Assembly: GCA_031425325.1 (NCBI GenBank)
Contig: JANPJD010000246.1
Span: 1 to 11,510 of the forward strand
Origin: Aliitabrizicola sp031425325
GTDB lineage: Bacteria; Pseudomonadota; Alphaproteobacteria; Rhodobacterales; Rhodobacteraceae
DNA: 11,510 nt
Reading direction: 5' to 3'
This document shows positions 1 to 6,355 of this stretch, in pieces (the stretch's first letter is position 1; every line of letters begins with the position of its first letter). Both the position numbers and the translations under genes were made by a program. The notes under the pieces were generated by a model that saw only the letters and a program-made list of their open reading frames with translations, was not told the origin of the DNA and did not search any database.

Positions 1-803
1 GTGTTCACCACCGCCAACGCCTCGGGCTCGTCCAGAAACGGAATGTGCCCGCGCATGGGGATTTCGGCGAACAGCATGTCGGGGCGGCGACGACACATCT
101 CCTCGGCGGTCGTGCGGCTCAGCACGTCCGATGCGGCCCCACGGATCAGCGCCATAGGCAGCCCAGCGCAGCCATCAAACAGCGGCCAGAGTTCGGGTAG
201 CGGCCCCGCCATTGCGGCATCGAAGGCGATGCGCAGCGCGGGGTCATAGGTCAGTCCGACGCCATCGTCGCGCTGGATGTAGTGGCGGACGGTTTCTTCC
301 TGCCAGCGCATCGGGGGCACATGATCGAAGCCCGGCATTGCAGCCTGCATACGGTCGGCCACCTCCTGCAGCGTCGGCACGGTGGGTGCGATCCCCACAT
401 AGGCGCCGATCCGCAGCAGACCGTCACGTTCCAGGATCGGGCCAACATCGTTCAGGCACAGGCCTAGCACGCGATGTTTGGCTGTGTTTGCGATGACCAT
501 GCCCAGCAATCCGCCGCGCGATGATCCCACGATGGCGGCGCGTGCGACCCCGAGATGGTCGAGCAGCGCAAGCGCATCGGTCGCCTCCTGCCCCACGGAA
601 TAGGTCGCAGGGCCAGTCCAAGCGGATTTCCCCCTGCCCCGGCTGTCAAGCCGGATCAGGCGGACTCCTTGGGGCAGGTATCGCGCAAGATAGTCGAAAT
701 CCCGACTGCCACGGGTCAGCCCTGCAAGAGCCAGCAATGGCAGCCCGATGCCGTCGTCCCGGTAGGCAAGCCTTGCGCCATCGCCTGCCCTGAAGGTCTT
801 CAT
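1..803 (-). CDS. alpha/beta hydrolase, 3' end cut by the window edge
   Basis: This reading frame starts at ATG 803 and stays open to base 1. It covers 267 codons, and I expect only a few tens of residues are missing. The fold signature is that of a single-domain alpha/beta hydrolase. There is an N-terminal strand and oxyanion region (LLALAGLTRGS, about residues 24–34), an RLDSRGRGKS turn (51–60) and a nucleophile elbow G-S-S-R-G with Ser95. Candidate catalytic Asp226 sits in LIRGAASDVLS, and His253 in RGHIPFLDEPEA. It is the last visible gene of the operon, 20 bp after hbd, with a GGAGGGAAGG ribosome site close to the ATG. The substrate is not evident. The neighbourhood makes a short-chain (hydroxy)acyl ester or thioester plausible, but that is inference from context only. 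Confidence 0.85.
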   Translation of the reverse strand, partial: MKTFRAGDGARLAYRDDGIGLPLLALAGLTRGSRDFDYLARYLPQGVRLIRLDSRGRGKSAWTGPATYSVGQEATDALALLDHLGVARAAIVGSSRGGLLGMVIANTAKHRVLGLCLNDVGPILERDGLLRIGAYVGIAPTVPTLQEVADRMQAAMPGFDHVPPMRWQEETVRHYIQRDDGVGLTYDPALRIAFDAAMAGPLPELWPLFDGCAGLPMALIRGAASDVLSRTTAEEMCRRRPDMLFAEIPMRGHIPFLDEPEALAVVN

Positions 804-823
804 CCTTCCCTCCCCCCCGGAGG

Positions 824-1684
824 TCAGCGCGACGGATACTCGGAAAAGCCTTTGCCGGTCTTTCGACCAAGATACCCCGCCGCCACCATCTGCTTTAGCA
901 GCGGGCTGGGGCGGTACTTGGGATCGTCAAAACCATTGTACAGGGTTTCCATGATGTTAAGCACGACATCCAGGCCGATCAGATCGCCTAGGGCCAGCGG
1001 CCCCATCGGGTGATTGGCCCCCAGCTTCATCATGCTGTCGATATCCTCGGGCGTGGCAAGCCCTTCATAGACGCAGTTGATCGCCTCGTTGATCTGCGGG
1101 GCCAGGAGGCGGTTGACGATAAATCCGTAACTGTCCTTGCTGACGTGCGGCGTCTTGCCGATCGCACGGGTCAGGTCCGACACCGCGTCGGCCACCAGGT
1201 CGACGGTTTGCAACGCGCGGATGATCTCAACCAGTTGCATCACTGGCACGGGGTTAAAGAAGTGCATCCCAATCACGCGGCCCGGATGGGCGGAAGCGGC
1301 AGCCAATTCCGTCAGCGAGATCGACGAGGTGTTCGACGCCAGAATCGCCGTTTCCCCGCAGATCTCATCCAATTCCCGGATCACTTCAGCCTTGATGTCC
1401 AGCTTCTCGACGATCGCCTCGATCACGATGTCCCTGTCGGCCATTGCAAAGATGTCGGTCGTGAACGTCACGCGGGCCAGCGCGGCCCCGGCATCGGCGT
1501 CCGAAATCGCACCCTTCTTCACCTGCCGAGCAAGACTCGCCTGCATCGTGGCGCGCGCGCGGTCCAGTGCCGGTTGGCCAAGGTCGCGCAGCACGACAGG
1601 CAGGCCGGCCAGCGCACAGACCTGCGCGATGCCGTTGCCCATGGTTCCGGCGCCGATCACGCCAATCTTGCCAATGTCGGACAT
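824..1684 (-). CDS. hbd: 3-hydroxybutyryl-CoA dehydrogenase (3-hydroxyacyl-CoA dehydrogenase family)
   Basis: This 286-residue NAD(P)-dependent enzyme interconverts acetoacetyl-CoA and (S)-3-hydroxybutyryl-CoA in the cytoplasm. The N-terminal Rossmann motif is G-A-G-T-M-G (residues 11–16). The catalytic set of the HBD family is present: Ser120 in ASNTSS, His141 and Glu153 around MHFFNPVPVMQLVEII, and Asn191 in GFIVNRLL. The C-terminal domain ends in the family's LGRKTGKGF motif (272–280). The length matches stand-alone HBD/PaaH-type enzymes of about 280–290 residues. I chose ATG 1684 because TGAGGAGA lies 7 bases before it and the protein then begins MSDIGKIGVIGAG. The same frame is open further upstream but runs into bdhA. 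The gene begins 10 bp after the bdhA stop, and its Shine–Dalgarno overlaps that stop. The paralogue could prefer longer 3-hydroxyacyl-CoAs. Confidence 0.93.
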   Translation of the reverse strand: MSDIGKIGVIGAGTMGNGIAQVCALAGLPVVLRDLGQPALDRARATMQASLARQVKKGAISDADAGAALARVTFTTDIFAMADRDIVIEAIVEKLDIKAEVIRELDEICGETAILASNTSSISLTELAAASAHPGRVIGMHFFNPVPVMQLVEIIRALQTVDLVADAVSDLTRAIGKTPHVSKDSYGFIVNRLLAPQINEAINCVYEGLATPEDIDSMMKLGANHPMGPLALGDLIGLDVVLNIMETLYNGFDDPKYRPSPLLKQMVAAGYLGRKTGKGFSEYPSR

Positions 1685-1694
1685 GGGTTTCTCC

Positions 1695-2477
1695 TCAATG
1701 TGCTGTCCAGCCGCCATCCACGGACAGCGTGGTTCCTGTGATCTGGCTGGCGGCAGAGGTGCACAGGAACGCCGCCAGCGCGCCGATCTGGCCTGGCTGG
1801 ACGAAGCGCTTGGTCGGTTGGGCGGCCAGAAGAACATCACGGATCACCTCTTCCTCGGTGATGCCGCGCGCCGTGGCGGTTTCTGGGATCTGCGCCTCGA
1901 CCAGTGGGGTTAGAACATAGCCGGGGCAAATCGCATTCGCGGTGATGCCCTGTTCCGCGCCTTCCAGCGCCAGGGTTTTGGTCAAACCGACGACCGCGTG
2001 CTTGGACATGACGTAGGCTGACTTGTAGGGCGAGGCGACAAGACCATGGGCAGAGGCCACGTTGATCACCCGGCCCCAGCCGCGCGCCTTCATGCCGCCG
2101 AAGGTTGCACGGCACATATGCCAGGCAGCCGACATGTTGATTGCCATGATCAGATTGTAGCGGTCCACCGGGAATTCTTCGATCGGGGCAACTGTCTGAA
2201 TCCCTGCGTTGTTCACGACGATATCGATCCGGCCGAACCGCGCCTCGGTTACAGCAACCAGATCGTCGATCTGAGCGGGGTCGGACATGTCTGCTCCGTG
2301 GAAGGCGACAGGCGAGCCCGTCGCGGCCTCGATGGCGGCACGGTCGGCCTCGATCTGATCTGCGTCGCCGAAGCCGTTCATCATCACGGCATGGCCTGCC
2401 TCGGCGAGGGAACGTGCTACGGCAAGGCCGATCCCCGAGGTGGATCCGGTCACGATGGCGGTGCGGAAATCGGTCAT
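1695..2477 (-). CDS. bdhA: D-(R)-3-hydroxybutyrate dehydrogenase (SDR family)
   Basis: This 260-residue short-chain dehydrogenase oxidises (R)-3-hydroxybutyrate to acetoacetate with NAD, the step after PHB depolymerisation. The cofactor motif TGSTSGIG is at residues 10–17 and NNAG at 89–92. The catalytic tetrad is Asn114, Ser142, Tyr155 and Lys159. Positions I remember as substrate-binding in the Pseudomonas fragi enzyme also match: Gln94, His144, Lys152 and Gln196, with Tyr187 where that enzyme has Trp. The AAQPTKRFV stretch near residues 220–230 is typical of bacterial HBDH. ATG 2477 gives the canonical MTDFRTAIVTG start, with GAGG 5–8 bases upstream. A TTG 15 bases earlier is in frame but would overlap atoA and offers no better ribosome site. 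The start is 7 bp after the atoA stop. Confidence 0.94.
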   Translation of the reverse strand: MTDFRTAIVTGSTSGIGLAVARSLAEAGHAVMMNGFGDADQIEADRAAIEAATGSPVAFHGADMSDPAQIDDLVAVTEARFGRIDIVVNNAGIQTVAPIEEFPVDRYNLIMAINMSAAWHMCRATFGGMKARGWGRVINVASAHGLVASPYKSAYVMSKHAVVGLTKTLALEGAEQGITANAICPGYVLTPLVEAQIPETATARGITEEEVIRDVLLAAQPTKRFVQPGQIGALAAFLCTSAASQITGTTLSVDGGWTAH

Positions 2478-2484
2478 GGCGACC

Positions 2485-3138
2485 TCAAGCAAGGATCATT
2501 TCGGGAACATCGTCTGGGACGAAAAGGGCGGCCTCGGTCGCGGCGCGGATCGCCTCGACACTGACGCCGGGCGCGCGCTCGCGCAGGATCAGACCCATGC
2601 CTGTCGGCTCGATCACGGCAAGGTCGGTCACCACAAGGTCGACGCACCGCAGCGCGGTCAGCGGCAGGGTGCAGCACTGCACGATCTTCGACTGCCCCTT
2701 GGCGCTGTGCTGCATGGCGACGATCACCCGGGCGGCGCCAGTGACCAGATCCATGGCCCCGCCCATGCCCGGCACCATCTTGCCCGGCACCTTCCAGTTC
2801 GCCAGATGCCCCGACTCGTCGACCTGAAGGCCACCAAGCACCGTCATATCCAGATGTCCGCCCCGGATCAGTCCGAAGCTCATCGCGCTGTCGATGCTCG
2901 CCGCCCCCGGCACGGCTGTGACAAAGCCGCCGCCTGCATCCGTCAGGTGGCGGACCTCCATGCCTTCGAGCGGGCGGGCGCCGAGACCGATCACGCCGTT
3001 CTCCGCCTGAAAGAACACGCCCAGATCCGAGGGGACGAAATTCGCCACCATCGACGGCAATCCGATTCCCAGATTGACAAGCGTTCCGGGGCGGATCTCG
3101 CGCGCCACGCGGCGGGCAATAAGTTCCTTAGCGTCCAT
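2485..3138 (-). CDS. atoA: acetate/acetoacetate CoA-transferase, beta subunit
   Basis: This is the beta subunit of a class I (family I) CoA-transferase that works with AtoD to move CoA between acetyl- or other short acyl-CoA and acetoacetate. It closely resembles E. coli AtoA along its length: LGIGLPSMVANF near the N-terminus, then A-E-N-G with the CoA-accepting Glu46, then GGLQVDESGHLANWKVPGK and VPGMGGAMDLVTGA. Two ATG codons lie in tandem at 3141 and 3138. I prefer 3138 because the protein then starts MDAKELIARR, as E. coli AtoA does, and the GGGAGG site has a more normal spacing of about 6 bases. The catalytic Glu then has the same number as in E. coli. It follows the atoD stop by 11 bp. 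The SCOT-type 3-oxoacid (succinyl) CoA-transferase is the alternative, but similarity to AtoDA is stronger. Confidence 0.94.
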   Translation of the reverse strand: MDAKELIARRVAREIRPGTLVNLGIGLPSMVANFVPSDLGVFFQAENGVIGLGARPLEGMEVRHLTDAGGGFVTAVPGAASIDSAMSFGLIRGGHLDMTVLGGLQVDESGHLANWKVPGKMVPGMGGAMDLVTGAARVIVAMQHSAKGQSKIVQCCTLPLTALRCVDLVVTDLAVIEPTGMGLILRERAPGVSVEAIRAATEAALFVPDDVPEMILA

Positions 3139-3149
3139 CATGCCCTCCC

Positions 3150-3803
3150 TCAGGCCGCGCGGATCAGAAGATGATCCACCAGAACCCCGGGCGTCTTGAC
3201 TGCATCGGGTGGGATCACGCCGACCGGAACGATGCTGTCGGCCTCGGCAATCACGGTACGGCCGGCCAGCGCAATGATCGGGTTGAAGTTGTGGGCGGTC
3301 AGCATGTAATTGAGATTACCGACATAATCAGCCTGCCAAGCTCCGATCAGGGCGAAAGCCGCCGTGATCGGGGTTTCAACCAGATAGCGGATGCCCTCGA
3401 CCGTAACGATCTGCTTGCCTTCTTCGACCTCGGTGCCGAGGCCGGTGGAGGTCAGCACGCCGCCAAGGCCCATGCCACCCGCGCGGATGCGCTCGATCAG
3501 CGTTCCTTGCGGCACCAGTTCGCACGTGATCTCACCCGAGATCATCTTGGCCTGCGTTTCCGGGTTAAGCCCGATATGGCTTGCGATCACATGCCGGACC
3601 AGACCGGCCGAGATCAGCTTGCCGATGCCGCGGCCCGGCATTGCGGTGTCGTTGGCAATGACTGTCAGCCCCCCGGTGCCGCGCGTCACGATGGCGTCGA
3701 TCATTCGTTCCGGCGTGCCCACAGCCATGAATCCACCGATCATCAGGCTTGCACCTTCGGGGATCATCTCTGCCGCCGCTTCGGGCTTCAACGCGCCTTT
3801 CAT
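3150..3803 (-). CDS. atoD: acetate/acetoacetate CoA-transferase, alpha subunit
   Basis: This 217-residue alpha subunit pairs with AtoA to form the CoA-transferase; E. coli AtoD has 220 residues. Conserved blocks in order are MIGGFMAVGTPERMIDAI (CoA-binding GGF loop, about 21–38), TVIANDTA, VRHVIASHIGLNPETQ, ELVPQGTLIERIRAGGMGLG, STGLGTEVEEGKQ, NYMLTAHNFNPIIALA and a C-terminal KTPGVLVDHL. With acetyl-CoA as donor the reaction is acetoacetate + acetyl-CoA to acetoacetyl-CoA + acetate, which makes the adjacent acetate kinase and Pta a logical partner for recycling acetate. The ATG overlaps the ackA stop as ATGA (4-bp overlap), and GGAAAGGGAAG upstream can serve as the ribosome site, so translation is probably coupled to ackA. 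Confidence 0.94.
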   Translation of the reverse strand: MKGALKPEAAAEMIPEGASLMIGGFMAVGTPERMIDAIVTRGTGGLTVIANDTAMPGRGIGKLISAGLVRHVIASHIGLNPETQAKMISGEITCELVPQGTLIERIRAGGMGLGGVLTSTGLGTEVEEGKQIVTVEGIRYLVETPITAAFALIGAWQADYVGNLNYMLTAHNFNPIIALAGRTVIAEADSIVPVGVIPPDAVKTPGVLVDHLLIRAA

Positions 3804-4981
3804 GCCGCCACTTCCCTTTCCATGCCCACCGCCGCGCGTGCGGCCCGGGCGATCACCAGTTCCTCGTTGGTCGGGATGACCATCACTGTGGTGCGGGCGA
3901 GGTCGGACGAGATCACTGCGTCATTCGCCGCGTTCCGGCCGTGGTCGATCTCGATCCCCATCCAGCCAAGCCGCTCGCAGATGCGGGCCCGTATCAGGCG
4001 CGAGTTCTCGCCTATGCCGCCGCAGAAGATCAGCGCGTCGATCCCGCCGAGCGAAGCAGCCAGGCTGCCCAGTTCCCGCTGACAGCGGTATACGAAATAC
4101 TCGATCGCCTCTGCCGCCTCGGGCGTACCCGCCGCCTCGAGGCTCCGCATGTCGTTCGACAGGCCCGACAGGCCCAAAAGGCCCGACTGTTTATAGAGCA
4201 AGTCCGTGATCTCTGAAGCCACCATGGCCTTCTGATCCATCAGGTAAAGCAGGACGCCCGGATCGACCTGGCCGCAGCGGGTGCCCATGGGCAGGCCGTC
4301 CAGAGCGGTAAACCCCATCGTCGAAGCCAGCGAGCGGCCGTTTTGCAGGCCGCACATACTGGCCCCGTTGCCAAGGTGGGCCACTACCACCCGCCCTTCG
4401 GCCAGATGGGGGGCGCGACAGGCCAGTTCACAGGCGATGTATTCATAGCTCAGGCCATGGAAGCCATAACGGCGCACGCCTTCGTCATAGAGGGCGCGGG
4501 GCAAGGCAAAGCTATCGCTGACGCGCGGGTTGGTGCGGTGAAAGGCGGTGTCGAAACAGGCGATTTGCGGCACACCGGGAAAGGCCGCCATCGCCACCCG
4601 GATTCCCGCCAGGTTGTGCGGCTGGTGCAGCGGGGCAAAGGGCGTCAGCCGGTCAAGACCGGCCAGCACAGCTTCGTCCACAGTGACAGGCCGCGTGTTG
4701 TCCGCCCCGCCATGCACGACCCGGTGGCCTATGGCCCGCAGGTCGAGGTCGGGCCAATGCGCCCGAAAGCTATCGATCACCGCCGCGATGGCCCCGGCAT
4801 GGCCGGTCAGATCGCCCGATGCGGCCAGCGAAGCGCCGTCGGCATCCTTCAACTTCAGCACACCATCGGGTCCGATCCGGTCAGCCAGGCCCGAGGCCAG
4901 CGGTCGGTCGCCGGTTTCGGGAAACAGCGCCACCTTCAGCGATGATGACCCGGCGTTCAGCGTCAGCACCGCACGGGTCAT
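3800..4981 (-). CDS. ackA: acetate/propionate family kinase
   Basis: This 393-residue ASKHA-fold kinase interconverts acyl-phosphate + ADP with carboxylate + ATP. The active-site residues of acetate kinase can all be located: Asn9 in LNAGSSSLK, Arg87 and His90 in GHRVVHGG, Asp144 in CFDTAFH, His175 in YGFHGLS, His202 in AHLGNGAS, Arg235 in GTRCGQVDPG, the FCGGIGEN loop (319–326) and Glu373/374 in PTNEEL. The TRCGQ-DPG version, where many acetate kinases have TRSGD-DP, suggests a subgroup rather than the housekeeping AckA. The physiological acid (acetate, propionate or butyrate) therefore cannot be read from sequence. Both ends overlap neighbours by 4 bp as ATGA: the start with the MaoC–Pta stop and the stop with atoD. 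This is strong evidence for one transcript with coupled translation. Confidence 0.95.
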   Translation of the reverse strand: MTRAVLTLNAGSSSLKVALFPETGDRPLASGLADRIGPDGVLKLKDADGASLAASGDLTGHAGAIAAVIDSFRAHWPDLDLRAIGHRVVHGGADNTRPVTVDEAVLAGLDRLTPFAPLHQPHNLAGIRVAMAAFPGVPQIACFDTAFHRTNPRVSDSFALPRALYDEGVRRYGFHGLSYEYIACELACRAPHLAEGRVVVAHLGNGASMCGLQNGRSLASTMGFTALDGLPMGTRCGQVDPGVLLYLMDQKAMVASEITDLLYKQSGLLGLSGLSNDMRSLEAAGTPEAAEAIEYFVYRCQRELGSLAASLGGIDALIFCGGIGENSRLIRARICERLGWMGIEIDHGRNAANDAVISSDLARTTVMVIPTNEELVIARAARAAVGMEREVAA

Positions 4982-6354
4982 TGCCGGGTCCCGGCAAAAT
5001 GGTGGATCGCCGCCACCGCAGTGGAGGCCAGCCGCGACATCGGGCTGTCGGAGCGCGAGTTCAGGATCACCGGCACCTTCGCGCCCAGCACCAGCCCCGC
5101 GCCTTCGGCATGGCTCATGAACGATAACTGTTTGGCCAGCATGTTCCCCGCATCCAGCCCCGGCACCAGGAGGATATTGGCACGCCCGGCAACGGCGCCG
5201 GTCAGCCCCTTGGTGCGCGCGGCCCCCATATCCACCGCATTGTCCATCGCCAGCGGCCCTTCGACCTGCCCGCCGGAGATCTGCCCGCGGTCAGCCATCT
5301 TGGACAAAAGCGCCGCGTCGATCGATGACTGGATAGCCGGGTTGACCGTTTCAACCGCCGACAGCACACCCACGCGCGGGTCCATCCCAAGCGACCGCGC
5401 AAGGTCGATGGCGTTCTGACAGATATCCACTTTAGTCGGCAGGTCGGGTGCGATGTTGATCGCCGCATCGGTGACCAACAGGGGCTCGGGCTGGCCCGGC
5501 ACGTCCATGACGAAAACATGGGTGAAACGGCGGCCGACACGCAGACCATTTACCTTGTCCAGCATCGCGCGCAACAGATCGTCGGTGTGCAGATGACCCT
5601 TCATCACCGCCGCCGCGCGACCCTCGTGCACCAGGGCACAGGCTCGTTCCGCCGCCGCCGCATCGCCCGTAACGTCAATCACCTCGATACTGGTCAGATC
5701 GGCCCCTATCTCGGCTGCCGCCTTGCGGATTGCCGACTCGGACCCGACCAGGATCGGCATGATGATGCTCTCCTTTGCCGCCAGCAGCGCACCGCCAAGC
5801 GAGTTCGCGTCGTCGGGGCAGACCACAGCGGTGGGAAGTGCATCCAGCGGACGAGCTCGCTCCAGCAGCGTCTCGAAATGGCGGTGGCGCTGCACCACAA
5901 GGCCCGGAACCTCGATCCCCTTGCGGTCGAACTTCTCGGTCGGAGCTTCGACTTCAGCCTCGCCGGTAAGTATCAGGGCCCCATCGCAGAGGCGCTGCAC
6001 TTCTGTCTTCAGCCTGACGAGACCGTCGGCCTTGGCCAACACCTCGGCACGCACCACGACTTCTTCGCCGGCATGAGCACGGGCTTGGAAATCCAGCGCC
6101 TGACGGCGGTAGAGCGTTCCGGGACCGGGCAATTTCGTCCCCAGCACCGCCGAAATCAGCGAGGCAACGAACATCCCCGGAGCCACCCGCTCGGTGATGC
6201 CGTTGCCATCCAGATCGCTGTCCTGCAGGTGCATCGGGTTGGTATTTCCCGACGCGACTGCAAAGACATACAGATCATCCGCCGTGATCAGCCGCCGCAG
6301 TTCTGCGACATCGCCAACCTGCATCTCGTCATAGGTGCGGTTTACCAGATGCAT
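4978..6354 (-). CDS. bifunctional MaoC-like enoyl-CoA hydratase / phosphate acyltransferase fusion
   Basis: This 458-residue protein has two domains. Residues 1–150 are a MaoC/R-hydratase hot-dog fold: ITADDLYVFAVASGNTNPMH, then APGMFVASLISAVLG, then LPGPGTLYRRQALDF. From about 155 on it is a PTA_PTB phosphate acetyl/butyryltransferase domain: LPTAVVCPDDANSLGGAL, GRAAAVMKGHLHTDDLLRA, FVMDVPGQPEPLLVTDAAIN, GGQVEGPLAMDNAVD, LVPGLDAGNMLAKQL. The Pta half converts acyl-CoA + Pi to acyl-phosphate + CoA and feeds the kinase encoded next. The hydratase half would act on (R)-3-hydroxyacyl-CoA/enoyl-CoA. His42 of the hydratase pair is present, but the usual Asp is Asn37, so that activity is uncertain. 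The fusion is a known annotation class in alphaproteobacteria. The ATG lies 1 base after the upstream stop (TGACATG), with GAGGA inside the previous gene, and the 3' end overlaps ackA. Confidence 0.93.
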   Translation of the reverse strand: MHLVNRTYDEMQVGDVAELRRLITADDLYVFAVASGNTNPMHLQDSDLDGNGITERVAPGMFVASLISAVLGTKLPGPGTLYRRQALDFQARAHAGEEVVVRAEVLAKADGLVRLKTEVQRLCDGALILTGEAEVEAPTEKFDRKGIEVPGLVVQRHRHFETLLERARPLDALPTAVVCPDDANSLGGALLAAKESIIMPILVGSESAIRKAAAEIGADLTSIEVIDVTGDAAAAERACALVHEGRAAAVMKGHLHTDDLLRAMLDKVNGLRVGRRFTHVFVMDVPGQPEPLLVTDAAINIAPDLPTKVDICQNAIDLARSLGMDPRVGVLSAVETVNPAIQSSIDAALLSKMADRGQISGGQVEGPLAMDNAVDMGAARTKGLTGAVAGRANILLVPGLDAGNMLAKQLSFMSHAEGAGLVLGAKVPVILNSRSDSPMSRLASTAVAAIHHFAGTRQ

Positions 6355-6355
6355 G

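Noticed and set aside
2478..2492. Alternative TTG start for bdhA
   Set aside because: It overlaps the atoA end and extends beyond the family's usual N-terminus. The ATG at 2477 has a better-placed GAGG.
1010..2564. Plus-strand open frames opposite hbd and bdhA
   Set aside because: The minus-strand enzymes have complete family motifs and catalytic residues. The plus-strand products show none and have shadow-like composition.
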